From Phaeodactylibacter xiamenensis (GTDB lineage: Bacteria; Bacteroidota; Bacteroidia; Chitinophagales; Saprospiraceae), in the NCBI RefSeq assembly GCF_000759025.1, contig NZ_JPOS01000084.1, positions 62,001-126,000 of the forward strand: DNA of 64,000 bases, in the 5' to 3' direction. Made by a program: the position numbers and the translations under genes. The notes below the pieces were generated by a model that ran no database searches, was not told the origin of the DNA, and worked only from the letters and a program-made list of their open reading frames with translations. The first letter of the stretch is position 1. Every line of letters starts with the position of its first letter. Of the stretch, positions 46,634-55,791 are shown piece after piece.

Positions 46634-49600
46634 CTAAGCTTGTTCCTTCACCTCGAAGGTGGTGGAGTGCTCGAAATCCCGGAAGTCGACTGCGCTGACA
46701 CCGGATACGCCCTGCTCGGCCATGTAGACACCGTAGATGGTATCCACAGCGGCCATCGTCAGCTTGTTGTGGGTGACGATGATGAACTGAGAGTCTTTGG
46801 AGAATTTCTTGATGATCTTGTTGAATTTCTCGATGTTGGCATCGTCGAGGGGGGCGTCCACTTCATCGAAAATACAGAATGGGGCGGGCTTAAGCAGGTA
46901 CAGCGCAAAGAGCAGTGCGGTGGCCGTGAGCGTCTTTTCCCCACCCGACAACTGACTGATGGTCTGCGGGCGCTTGCCTTTGGGCTTGGCGACGATTTCA
47001 ATTTTGGACTCGAGCGGGTCGTCCGGGTCCATAAGTATGAGGTCGCAGGTGTCTTCTATGGTGAACAGGCTGCGAAAAACATCGATAAAGTACAAGCGGG
47101 CCTTCTCGAAGGACTCCAAAAACTGCAGGGTGGCCGTTTCCTCGATTTCCTTTATGGTGGTTTCCAGGTCTGATTTGGCCTGAAGGATGTCGTCCCGCTG
47201 TTTGGTGATGTTCTCCGCCCGCTCCTTCATCTCATCGAAGGCTTCCACCGCCATGGGGTTGATCTCTCCGTAGTTCTCCAGACGGCCACGCAGGCGGTCT
47301 ACCTTCAGAGCGATTTCCTCCTCCGGCATGCCCAGGGTCGGCTCCTCATTGATGATGTCGTTGATCTCAATATTGAATTCGATGCGCAGGCGCTGAGCCA
47401 CGGAACCTACCTTGTACTTGACATCATTGACCTTATCCTTGAGCGTATTCACCAAAATTTGTGCGTCCTGCCGCTGCTTGTTGAGCTTGCGGAGCTGATC
47501 TTCCAGTTCGTTAATGCCACCCCGGGCTTTGTAGTAGGTCTGTTCCGCCTCCGTGAGTTTGGCTTCCCGCTGTTTGCGCAGGTCGTAGGATTCCAGCAGC
47601 TGCTTTTGGAGGGCATCGGTGGCATCCTGCAATTCCCGGATTTCGAGCTGCGATTGCTCCAGCTTTTGGGCGTTGCCGGAAACGGTCGTGGTGGCTTCCT
47701 GCAGTTGCTTTTCGCGGAAGCTCAGTTCGCGCTGTAGGGCCGATACTTTGTTCTGCTGCCGGATGAACTCAATGTTCTTTTCATTGAAGGCCGTGGAAGC
47801 GGCACTCATTTTCTCCGCTACATCCCGGTAGGTGATATCGGTGTCGGCAATGCGCTCCTTCAGCAGGCTGACTTCCCGTTTTTTCACCCGGAGCAAGCCA
47901 TCCATCTCCTCGTTTTCGCGGTCCAGGGATGTGACCCGGTCGGTGTGCCCCTGCAGTTTATCCTCCGCTTCTTTGATGAAGGACTCGAAGTTTTCGAGGC
48001 GGGTGGCATGTGCTGTTTTCTCCTGCATCAGCTGATTGAGCTGACGGCGGGCTTCCTGAATTTCCCGCTCGGTACGCCGGGCCTTGAGCTGATCCATGCG
48101 GTCCTTGAGGCTGTAGTAGGCAGACGATAGCTTGTCTTCCTCCCGTTCCAGCTTCCGGATCTCCTTTTCGAGGACTTCCAGGTTTTTCTTGCGGCCGATT
48201 TTTTTGCCTTCAAACAGGCCGATAGACCCGCCCGACACGCTATAGCGCCGCTGAATGAACCGCCCGCTTTTGGAGAGCAACACATAATCACTGTCCTCTA
48301 TGGCGCCCTTAATTTCTTCCTGATCGGTCACCAACACATTTTCCAGCAGGTGAGCCACCAGTTTGCGATAAGCCGGGTCGGTTTCCACCAAATCAAAAGC
48401 CTGTTGGGTATCGGGCAGCATCGCCATCGGGGGCACGTAGCGCTCGAAGGCGTCGAGCAGGAAGAAATTGGCCTTGCCTTTTTGGGTGCTGTTGAGCAGG
48501 CGGATGGCTTTATAAGCCGCTTCCAGGTCCGGCACCACGTAGTAGTTCAGGTAGGGCTCGAGGTAGTTTTCGATGGCGACCCGGTAGTCTTCCTTAACGT
48601 AGATGAGGTCAGACAGCAGGGGCGTTTCCGAATTCCACTCTTTGGATTTGGCGGTGCTCAGGAACTTAATCGACTCCGGAAAGCCCTCCAGGCTTTCGAC
48701 CATGCTTTTGGTCAGCTGATACTCATTGCGGCGGGCATCGAGCGTACGGTTGACCTTGGTGCGTTGTTTATTTAGGTCGTCGAGTTCCTGATCGGTTTTT
48801 TCGAGCTGCTGTTGGCGTTCCTCCTCGGCTTTTTCCAGGCTTTCCACAGCGGCCTGCCGTTCGGCTTGCTGTGCCTCCAGGGTTTTCATCTTGTCCTGTA
48901 GTCCAACAATCTCCGTTTTCCAGCGGTCGATTTCCTCCAATCCGCGTTTGAGCTCACGCTGACTGCTTTCAATCTGATTGGTATTGATGGCTTTCTGCTT
49001 CTCCAGCTCGAAGGTTTCCCGCTCCAGGGCTTGCTGTTGGCTGACCACCTCGTCCAATCCTGCTTTCAATTGCCCATGGTCTTTTTTGATGGTCTCCAGG
49101 CGTTCTTCTGCCTGATTCAACTCTTCTTCCAGGCGGGCTTCGATACGCTTTTCGCCATTCAGCTCGGAGCGGTACTGTTCAATGTCTTCCTCCAGCTGCC
49201 GGATGCGGACTTTCGCGTTTGCGGTTTCCTGATTGAGCTTTTGCAGGTTGTCTTCCAGGAACTGCTGCTTCTGCTGTTGCATCCGCTTGTCGTTCTCCAT
49301 ACCGCGGATGTTCCCCACCAGGTTGTTCAGCTCTCGTTGGCGTTCGGACAATGCTTGTTCTTTGTCCAGATTGGCTTTGCGCTCCTGTTCCAGGGCGGCT
49401 TCCCGGGTATTGATTTCCACATCGTACTGCCGGTAGTTGTCCTCCTCCTGTGTCAGCTTCCTGCCCAGTTCTTCCTGCTGTTGTTTGAGGCTGCCAATTT
49501 TGAGAATGGCCAGCTCGGTGCTGTAGCTTTTATACTTTTCCTTCAGCTCGAAGTACTTGCGGGCACGTTTGGCCTGCTTTTCCAGCGATTTCAGGTTGTT

Positions 49601-50197
49601 GTTAATCTCAAAGAGCAAGTCCTCCACCCGGTCGAGGTCTTCCGAAGTATGCTTAAGCTTATTGAGGGTCTCGCGCTTGCGGACTTTGTACTTGGAAATA
49701 CCGGCGGCCTGCTCAAACATCTTGCGGCGGGAGTTATCCTTATCGGCCAGGATGTCGTCCACCATCCCCAAGGCGATGATGGCGTAGGAATTGGAGCCAA
49801 TGCCCGTATCTAGAAAAAGAGAAGTAATGTCCTTGAGGCGGCAGGTGACCCCATTGAGCCGGTACTCGCTGTCCCCACTGCGGTAAAGCATACGCGTGAT
49901 GGTAAGCGTATGATACTCGGTAGGCAGGAGGTTTTTGGTATTCTCAAAGGTCAGGGAGACCGAAGCCACGCCGCCCGCTTTGCGCCGTTTGGTGCCGTTG
50001 AAGATCACGCTCGACATGGAGTCCAGGCGGAGTTCCCGGCTTTTCTGTTCTCCGAGTACCCAGCGGATGGCATCCACGATATTGGACTTGCCGGAACCGT
50101 TGGGGCCCACTATGCCAATAACGTCCTCCTCGAAGTTGATGACCGTTTCGTTGGCAAAACTCTTGAACCCCTTTATTTCCAGCTGCTTCAATCTCAT
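46634..50197 (-). CDS. smc: Chromosome segregation SMC protein
   Basis: 1187 residues from the ATG at 50197; the frame opens 10 residues earlier, but MRLKQLEIKGFKSFANET is the normal start. It is the ATPase core of condensin, organising and segregating the chromosome. Walker A GPNGSGKS is at 31-38. Two long coiled coils (about 170-500 and 670-1010) flank the hinge domain (about 515-645, LSDLIYVKEDYRVAIENYLE and SKSGRFIQRRYSVSGGS). The C-terminal head has the LSGGEKTLTA signature and Walker B FCIFDEVDAPLDDANIE. It is full length. Both flanks hold unusual repeats: a duplicated 210-bp repeat 3' and a tandem array 5'. Confidence 0.98.
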   Translation of the reverse strand: MRLKQLEIKGFKSFANETVINFEEDVIGIVGPNGSGKSNIVDAIRWVLGEQKSRELRLDSMSSVIFNGTKRRKAGGVASVSLTFENTKNLLPTEYHTLTITRMLYRSGDSEYRLNGVTCRLKDITSLFLDTGIGSNSYAIIALGMVDDILADKDNSRRKMFEQAAGISKYKVRKRETLNKLKHTSEDLDRVEDLLFEINNNLKSLEKQAKRARKYFELKEKYKSYSTELAILKIGSLKQQQEELGRKLTQEEDNYRQYDVEINTREAALEQERKANLDKEQALSERQRELNNLVGNIRGMENDKRMQQQKQQFLEDNLQKLNQETANAKVRIRQLEEDIEQYRSELNGEKRIEARLEEELNQAEERLETIKKDHGQLKAGLDEVVSQQQALERETFELEKQKAINTNQIESSQRELKRGLEEIDRWKTEIVGLQDKMKTLEAQQAERQAAVESLEKAEEERQQQLEKTDQELDDLNKQRTKVNRTLDARRNEYQLTKSMVESLEGFPESIKFLSTAKSKEWNSETPLLSDLIYVKEDYRVAIENYLEPYLNYYVVPDLEAAYKAIRLLNSTQKGKANFFLLDAFERYVPPMAMLPDTQQAFDLVETDPAYRKLVAHLLENVLVTDQEEIKGAIEDSDYVLLSKSGRFIQRRYSVSGGSIGLFEGKKIGRKKNLEVLEKEIRKLEREEDKLSSAYYSLKDRMDQLKARRTEREIQEARRQLNQLMQEKTAHATRLENFESFIKEAEDKLQGHTDRVTSLDRENEEMDGLLRVKKREVSLLKERIADTDITYRDVAEKMSAASTAFNEKNIEFIRQQNKVSALQRELSFREKQLQEATTTVSGNAQKLEQSQLEIRELQDATDALQKQLLESYDLRKQREAKLTEAEQTYYKARGGINELEDQLRKLNKQRQDAQILVNTLKDKVNDVKYKVGSVAQRLRIEFNIEINDIINEEPTLGMPEEEIALKVDRLRGRLENYGEINPMAVEAFDEMKERAENITKQRDDILQAKSDLETTIKEIEETATLQFLESFEKARLYFIDVFRSLFTIEDTCDLILMDPDDPLESKIEIVAKPKGKRPQTISQLSGGEKTLTATALLFALYLLKPAPFCIFDEVDAPLDDANIEKFNKIIKKFSKDSQFIIVTHNKLTMAAVDTIYGVYMAEQGVSGVSAVDFRDFEHSTTFEVKEQA

Positions 50198-50282
50198 AGC
50201 CCACAAAAATAAAACATTCCGGGACATTGAAAACCGGAGGGGTGGTATATTTTATCCACAACGTGTTCTCCGAGGCTATTTG

Positions 50283-50785
50283 AGAACGCCGGGGGAAGGG
50301 ACCGCCCCCCGGTGCTGACGCCCGGCGCTCTCCTTTCGCCGGGCGTCCTATCTAAGGCTTGTTTAAAAACACCGGGGGAAGGGAAAGCCAAAGGTGCTGA
50401 CGCCCGGCGCTCTCCTTTCGCCGGGCGTCCTATCTAAGGCTTATTCAAGAACACCGGGGGAAGGGAAAGCCCCCGGTGTTAGGGGCCCGGCGCTCTCCTT
50501 TCGCCGGGCGTCCTATCTAAGGCTTGTTTAAAAACACCGGGGGAAGGGAAAGCCAAAGGTGCTGACGCCCGGCGCTCTCCTTTCGCCGGGCGTCCTATCT
50601 AAGGCTTATTCAAGAACACCGGGGGAAGGGAAAGCCCCCGGTGTTAGGGGCCCGGCGCTCTCCTTCCGCCGGGCATCCTATCTAAGGCTTATTCAAGAAC
50701 ACCGGGGGAAGGAACTGCCTACGTCAAGACTATGGCGGTCAGAGCGTGTCCCCGGTGTTGACGCACGGCCGATCATTTAAAGGCT
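50283..50785. repeat. Six-unit tandem array (~83 bp) with two hairpins per unit
   Basis: Units start at 50283, 50367, 50449, 50532, 50614 and 50697. Five units contain the 9-bp stem CGCCCGGCG / CGCCGGGCG around a CTCTCCTTT loop, or a close variant. Units 3 and 5 add a perfect 9-bp stem CACCGGGGG / CCCCCGGTG around AAGGGAAAG. Units alternate: 2 and 4 are near-identical, and 3 and 5 are near-identical, so the array grew by two-unit (~165 bp) duplications. The last unit is diverged. It fills the gap between the broken T9SS gene and the start of smc, both on the minus strand. It encodes nothing convincing and has no unique spacers. Confidence 0.9.
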
Positions 50786-50851
50786 ACTGTACTTATCCTC
50801 TACAGGGGGCAGGTTTTCTGGTTATTGCCTGGTTGATTTTGTTTTGACGAT

Positions 50852-51861
50852 TCATTCCTTTACAAACTTCCGCACCATTTGCTCCGCTCCTACTTGCAAG
50901 CGAACCACATATACGCCGCTCGGCCAGCCTCCCACATCTAATTGCCAGCTACGGGGTGCCGGGCTCAAGTTCAGGTCTTCTGTGTAAAGCATTTGACCGG
51001 ATAGGTTTTCAATAATTAGCTTACCCTCTGGATTATGTGCTATAGATTTCCGATAAACTTCCTGCCCCCGCATATTGAATACCTGAAGTAACCCGGTATG
51101 TTGTATTTGACATTCAACTCGCAAGATTGTACTGGCAGGGTTAGGGAATGCCCGGCAATAAATACCGTCGTTGTTAAGGGTAGTAGTGCTCGTTGTCCTA
51201 AGGTCAATTTCCTGGCAAGACGTATGGCTGCCTTGAGCGTTTGTAGCCGTTAAGCAGGCTTCATATAAAGCTGGAAAAACATAGCTGTGCTGTGGATGGC
51301 GGCTATTACTGACCGCTCCATCACCAAAGTTCCAATGCCAGGCATAGGGCTGAAATTTAGAGCCATCATAAAAGTCGATAGCCTGCAAGCTGCTGTCCGT
51401 AACGACATAGCTGAATTCGGCTTCCGGAAGCGGAAGGTCTATGCCCAATGTATCACAAGCACCGCCATCCTCAGGGCCAAGGCCATAATATGGGTGGTTG
51501 GGCATGGTCCTGAAGTTCAAGCCAGGCAGTTGGATGCCATGCTGTTCTATTTGGCACCCGGCCCCTTTATTATTAGGCTGATGAATGACATGGAGCCGGT
51601 CCGTAGCACCCGGCGTCGAAATGTAAATTTTGCCATCTGGTGCAAGCTGTGCTAAAAAAAACGGGTACCAAAATTAGCAGGAGATTCAAACCCATCGTAT
51701 TCTGCAACAAGAACTTTTGACCCTTCTGTATCTTCCGCTTCTAAGTCATACTGATAAATATAGCGATAAGAAGAAATGTAAAGAAAGCGGCTGTTCTCTG
51801 AGATCGCTGCCCCGGCAAAGTAGGCGGTGTCGTTGTAGTTTATTACCCTTGGATTGTACAA
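50852..51861 (-). pseudogene. T9SS-exported PKD-domain protein, 5'-truncated and frameshifted in an A8 run
   Basis: The minus strand reads YNPRVINYNDTAYFAGAAIS with NSRFLYISSYRYIYQYDLE, then at eight A (51654-51661) the frame ends in FGTRFF and a stop. One extra base gives RFFLAQLAPDGKIYIST and continuous homology to the end. The later part has a PKD domain (YAWHWNFGDGAVSNSRHPQHSYVF) and a T9SS type A sorting domain (FPNPASTILRVECQ to VRKFVKE). The signal peptide and first ~200 residues of this Saprospiria-type family are missing before 51861. The A8 slip could be a sequencing or replication error, but the 5' loss is real. Confidence 0.78.
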
Positions 51862-51966
51862 ATATTTCCTGGTCGCTAAAGTAGGGCGTGTCGTTCAGTT
51901 GGCATCAAAAAGTCTGGCAAAGAAAACCGAAGGTGCCGTATATTTACTCACAAAAAACGCCAACAC

Positions 51967-52728
51967 ATGCAAAAACACACCCCCGCCTCTTTCCAGCGGC
52001 AAACACGACCGCTCATCGCCACTCTGCTGTTCTTAGGCCTCGCTTTTCAGGGCTTCGCTCAGGACCCGGACAAAACTCAGTATGGCATCAAAGCCGGCAT
52101 CAACTTTGCCGAACTCATTGGCGATGATGCGATCCCCGAAAGCGACCGGAAAGAAGGCTATTCCATAGGGGGCTATGTGAATTTCAAACTTTCCAAATCT
52201 TTGAAATTGCAGCCGGAAGTCATTTGGTCTTTGCAGGGAGAAGAGTCCAAAAGCAATGGCCGTTTTAAATTGTCGTACATCAACATTCCGGTGATGCTGA
52301 AATGGGTGGAGGGGGACTTTTACAGTGAACTCGGCCCGCAACTGGGCATCATAACCATATCTTCAACGGAGTCTGTACCGGAATCGCTGGCCCTGGATAA
52401 TTTCGAGACCTTTGAATTGGCAGTCAATGCGGGGATAGGATACGAGGTTTTTGAAGACTGGACGATCGGCCTTCGGTATTCACAGGCTGTAACGAACCTT
52501 ATCGAAGGCCTAGTGGTCTGTCAAGGCTAAAACTAGGGGTTGCCTGCGGCGACTTTTGAGGCTACTCTTCGTTGGATAACCCCTTACGTAGCGCTGCTAT
52601 GCGCGGGAACATCCGCCTTGATTAGCCTCAAAATTCGCTCCCACTCAACCCATAAATTAACACTTGACAGACCACTAGATATCAAGGGAAGCGTTTTCTA
52701 CGTCGGGATTGCTTACCGGATCTTTTAG
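51967..52728 (+). pseudogene. Outer-membrane beta-barrel (porin family) gene split by a MITE
   Basis: Signal peptide (to about residue 36, FQGFAQ), then a PorT/OmpW-like barrel: YGIKAGINFAELIG, GYSIGGYVNFKLSKSLKLQP, YINIPVMLKW, AVNAGIGYEVF, WTIGLRYSQAVTN. At 52510 the 161-bp MITE enters; the open frame runs 6 residues into it and stops at 52530. After the element, 52679-52728 encodes DIKGSVFYVGIAYRIF and a stop. Joining across a single CTAG gives GLDIKGSVFYVG and a normal 198-residue protein. The lost part is the last beta-strand with the C-terminal Phe needed for insertion by BAM, so the present product is probably not assembled. Confidence 0.92.
52510..52678. mobile_element. MITE copy 2, inserted in a barrel gene
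   Basis: The reverse complement of the element at 25155-25323, with three mismatches in 169 positions. The ends are CTAGTGGTCTGTCAAG and CTTGACAGACCACTAG. The target gene reads GAAGGC before and ATATCAAG after; collapsing the two CTAG copies to one gives GGC-CTA-GAT, restoring the reading frame exactly. This fixes the target duplication as CTAG (or TA within it). No transposase is encoded. Confidence 0.93.
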
Positions 52729-52776
52729 GCAGAGGGGGGCAAAAAGGGGCAGGTCAGGCGCAAGCCCAAAGACGAA

Positions 52777-52806
52777 AGGCTGAACAACCCGGAAGTTGCT
52801 CAGCCT
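52777..52806. terminator. Hairpin, probable terminator
   Basis: AGGCTGAACAAC pairs with GTTGCTCAGCCT around CCGGAA-type loop bases, about 11 bp of stem with one mismatch. A short T run follows on both strands (TTTGG on plus; TTTCG then TCTTTGGG on minus). It lies 49 bp after the split barrel gene. Confidence 0.5.
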
Positions 52807-52849
52807 TTGGCGGATACCGTACATCACACCATTTACAGGTGGTGTACCC

Positions 52850-52927
52850 TTACGGTGGCTCGGGTTGGGCAGTTAAAACCGTCGTTTCCGTCCACGCGCT
52901 GTTGCCGTTTTTTTGTTTCATGTTCAT
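52850..52927 (-). CDS. Possible 25-residue small ORF
   Basis: ATG at 52927, stop at 52850, product MNMKQKNGNSAWTETTVLTA plus QPEPP. Between 52729 and 53163 this is the only short frame with some gene-like setting: an AT-rich upstream stretch and two hairpins downstream on the same strand (ACACCACCTGTAAATGGTGT at about 52825-52845, then 52777-52806). It is hydrophilic with no signal or membrane segment. It may equally be the 5' part of a small RNA. I see nothing else in 52928-53163. Confidence 0.2.
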   Translation of the reverse strand: MNMKQKNGNSAWTETTVLTAQPEPP

Positions 52928-53163
52928 GGAATTTTACCTTTAAAAAATTTGTAAAATGGGATTAATACGTAATAAAGGTAATAATTTCCGGCAACGTTTT
53001 ATAGTGGGTGGACAACCTGCATTCCCTTTATTGCAAAGTTGTCGCTCAAATGGCACTTCTGCCACTACAAAGAAAAGAAAAATGGTGCCCGCGCCCGGCC
53101 CCAATCTAGATTCCGGGCCGCTTTAATTCGTCACAGTACCCCACGTCTTAGGAAGCGGTCAGG

Positions 53164-55509
53164 CTACCAGTCGAGCTGAAAGGTCAGGACAGGCACAATG
53201 CTCCCCAAGGTGCCAAATACCCAGTCCCCGAGGATGGGGTCAAAGTTGTAGTTGAGCACATCCTGGTTTTGACGGGAGATGAAATTCTGCACATCAAGCG
53301 AAATGTACCAGGCATTCTTCTCATTATCGTGGCGGTAGGCGAAGCGCAGGTCCGGGCGGAAGAAGTTATCTACACGTATGCTGTAGGGATTGGCTTCGTC
53401 CAGTATTGGGTTCAGAGGGTCGTTGGGGTCGCGCACCGGGCTCAGCACGGGTGAAATGCGCTGACCGCCGTTGTACATCAGCCGCACACTGCCCTGTATG
53501 GTACCCCGCTGCCCGGTAGGCCATTCTCTACCGCCCATAAAGCTGGTGGCGAAGGTATTGTCGAAGCGGGTGCTGTAGGTTTCTCCGTTGAGTGCCTCAT
53601 AGGTGGAACTGAAAAGCGAACCCGACAATATATAAAAGGTGCGGTTGCTGAAAAACTGCTCAAAGGTCACATCTAGACCGTAGTTAGTGCCCGTGCCTTC
53701 GCTCACGAGGTTGCGGGTGGCAAAACCGTCAATGTGATTAAGCAGGGAGAAGGTGCTGTTGACATCTGCCGCCACCGGCACATCAAACAGGCGTTGGTAG
53801 TAGGCTTCCATCCGCAGCCGTTTATTGGTCCCGACCAATTGATCGTACCCCAGTACAAAATGGTGCGCTTTCACCAGGTCCAGGTCCAGATTGGGCTGTT
53901 CTCCGTTCACTTGCGTAAAGTAGGACGCCATGGGGACAATCCGGCTGTGCAGACCGTAAGCCAGGCTGAGGGTAGCGCCCGGCCCGGCCTGATACTGCAC
54001 CCCTAACCGTGGCTCAGCACTCCAGGTGTCATTCAGGGTGAAAAACATGGCGTGAAGCCCGGCATTGACCGTCCACCGGGGATGCAACTGCCAGCGCACA
54101 TACCCATATGGCTGTAGCAGCAGGGTACTGCCTTCCTCATCTACATAAGTGGTGAAAGCATCCTCAACCAGATAACGGAAATCGTAATCGTAGCCCATCC
54201 GGGTCGCAATGGCGCCGAGCCGCATGGTGGCGCTGGAAGAGAGCTTGCGGTTGTAATAGGAGGTCAGGGTCAGGCGATTATTGTAGTACAGTTCGTCGTT
54301 GATCAGACTGGGCACCTCATTCTGATCGAGGGTGTCATTCTGGTAAAGAATACGCTGCCCCTGTACCGCCAGGCTGGTCTTCAAATAGGATTTATCATCA
54401 ATCAAATAGCTGTGGGAAAAACCGACAATCCCCATATCCGTATCAAAGTCGCGGGTGAGGTAGTCGGTGTAAATCTGCCATTCCTCCGGTCCACCCTCTG
54501 CCGGGTCGCGGCGCTCATCGCTCAGCCCGCCCATGCCCCAGAAAGAAAACATATGCTTGCCATTTTTGCTTCTGTGGTCGGTTTTGAAGGAAAAGTCCTG
54601 AAAGGTATTGCTGTCCCGCAGGCTCACTAGCCGAATGCCCAGCGCATTGAGGATGCCAAGGGTAGAGTACCGGTAGTTGAACAGATAGGAGCTCCTCCCC
54701 TTCTTAATGGGTCCTTCCCTCGAAAATTCCAACCCCAGCATGCCGGCACGGATGGAATATTCCTGCTGTTCCTTGTTACCCGAACGGAATTGAATGTCGA
54801 ATACCCCGGAAAAGGCATTGCCATACATAGCCGGGAAAGCGCCGGTGGAGAAATCCGAATTGCTCAGCACGCTTACGCTAAATATGGAAATCCCGCCACC
54901 GGAAGCACCTCGCCGCGCAAAGTGGTTCGGGTTGGGCACGTCGATGCCTTCCACCCGCCAAAGCAAGCCGAAGCCCGGATTACCACGGATAATGAGGTCG
55001 TTGCGGGCATCCCGACTGCCCTGCACGCCGGAGAAGCCCAGGGCCATGCGCATGGGGTCGTTGGCACTTGCGGCGTACCGCTGTGTCTCTTCCACGGAGA
55101 AGGAGCGGGTGCTGACGATGGAAAGCTCATTGAGGGGTTCGTTGCCATGGCTGCGGGCGGTCACAACCACCTCTTCTGCCATGACCGCCGACTCTGACAG
55201 GGCAATCTCCAGCACCAGTTCGCGGGCAGAATTGAGAATCGCATCCTCAGCGATGTAGGGCTCGTACCCCAGGTAAGTGGCTTCAATGCGGTGCCGGCCG
55301 GTAGGTACCTTGGCCAACAGAAAATTACCATCAATATCCGTAACGGTGCCCATAGCAGGCTCAACATCTGTAACCTGTACCGCAGCGCCAATCAATGGCT
55401 GCCGTGTGTCTTTGTCGACAATTGTCCCGCGGATGGTCTGTGTAGTGGTTTGGGCAGAAAGAGAACCGAATAGCGCTAGAAAAAACCCAAGGTAAAGGAT
55501 TCGTTTCAT
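53164..55509 (-). CDS. TonB-dependent receptor with carboxypeptidase-like N-terminal domain
   Basis: 781 residues from the ATG at 55509 (signal peptide 1-20, ending LSAQ); a start at 55554 adds a charged leader. A CarboxypepD_reg-like domain (about 25-110, IRGTIVDKDTRQPLIGAAVQ) precedes the plug (about 115-235, VVVTARSHGNEPLNELSIVS and NDLIIRGNPGFG) and a beta-barrel with repeated Tyr-rich strands to the end (VPVLTFQLDW). It imports a ligand across the outer membrane using TonB energy. No SusD partner and no siderophore or B12 genes are adjacent, so the ligand is unknown. It is monocistronic by position. Confidence 0.92.
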   Translation of the reverse strand: MKRILYLGFFLALFGSLSAQTTTQTIRGTIVDKDTRQPLIGAAVQVTDVEPAMGTVTDIDGNFLLAKVPTGRHRIEATYLGYEPYIAEDAILNSARELVLEIALSESAVMAEEVVVTARSHGNEPLNELSIVSTRSFSVEETQRYAASANDPMRMALGFSGVQGSRDARNDLIIRGNPGFGLLWRVEGIDVPNPNHFARRGASGGGISIFSVSVLSNSDFSTGAFPAMYGNAFSGVFDIQFRSGNKEQQEYSIRAGMLGLEFSREGPIKKGRSSYLFNYRYSTLGILNALGIRLVSLRDSNTFQDFSFKTDHRSKNGKHMFSFWGMGGLSDERRDPAEGGPEEWQIYTDYLTRDFDTDMGIVGFSHSYLIDDKSYLKTSLAVQGQRILYQNDTLDQNEVPSLINDELYYNNRLTLTSYYNRKLSSSATMRLGAIATRMGYDYDFRYLVEDAFTTYVDEEGSTLLLQPYGYVRWQLHPRWTVNAGLHAMFFTLNDTWSAEPRLGVQYQAGPGATLSLAYGLHSRIVPMASYFTQVNGEQPNLDLDLVKAHHFVLGYDQLVGTNKRLRMEAYYQRLFDVPVAADVNSTFSLLNHIDGFATRNLVSEGTGTNYGLDVTFEQFFSNRTFYILSGSLFSSTYEALNGETYSTRFDNTFATSFMGGREWPTGQRGTIQGSVRLMYNGGQRISPVLSPVRDPNDPLNPILDEANPYSIRVDNFFRPDLRFAYRHDNEKNAWYISLDVQNFISRQNQDVLNYNFDPILGDWVFGTLGSIVPVLTFQLDW

Positions 55510-55737
55510 GGTGCTTCGTTTTGATTTAAGGGTAAGGTGATAGTGTTTTTTCATTTATTCGATGACAATTCTCAGAACTCAGGCACCACGGAGAGGACAC
55601 CAATAACATTGTCTGGGGTTCGTCCTCACTAAGGTAGCATTTAAAAAATTTATTTTCTGATTTTAAACTCCAGGAAAACTCTAGATGAGTAAAGGCTAAT
55701 TTCGAATAAAACCAAGACATTTCATTTGAACAAAAAC

Positions 55738-55768
55738 TTGTTTTTATCAAAAAGAGGACATAAATTTG
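55738..55768 (+). promoter_or_regulatory. Bacteroidota promoter, TTG-N20-TAAATTTG
   Basis: TTG (55738-55740) and TAAATTTG (55761-55768) match the -33 TTG and -7 TAnnTTTG consensus with 20 bp between them. The -7 box ends 23 nt before the ATG at 55792, which makes that Met the true start rather than the in-frame 55726. Confidence 0.7.
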
Positions 55769-55791
55769 CTTTAGCATCAAATGATGGACAA

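Noticed and set aside
47459-49813. Long plus-strand open frames inside smc
   Set aside because: They are antisense frames caused by the Glu/Leu/Lys codon bias of the coiled coils.
50283-50785. CRISPR array
   Set aside because: Units are contiguous tandem repeats with no unique spacers, each with internal hairpins, and there are no cas genes.
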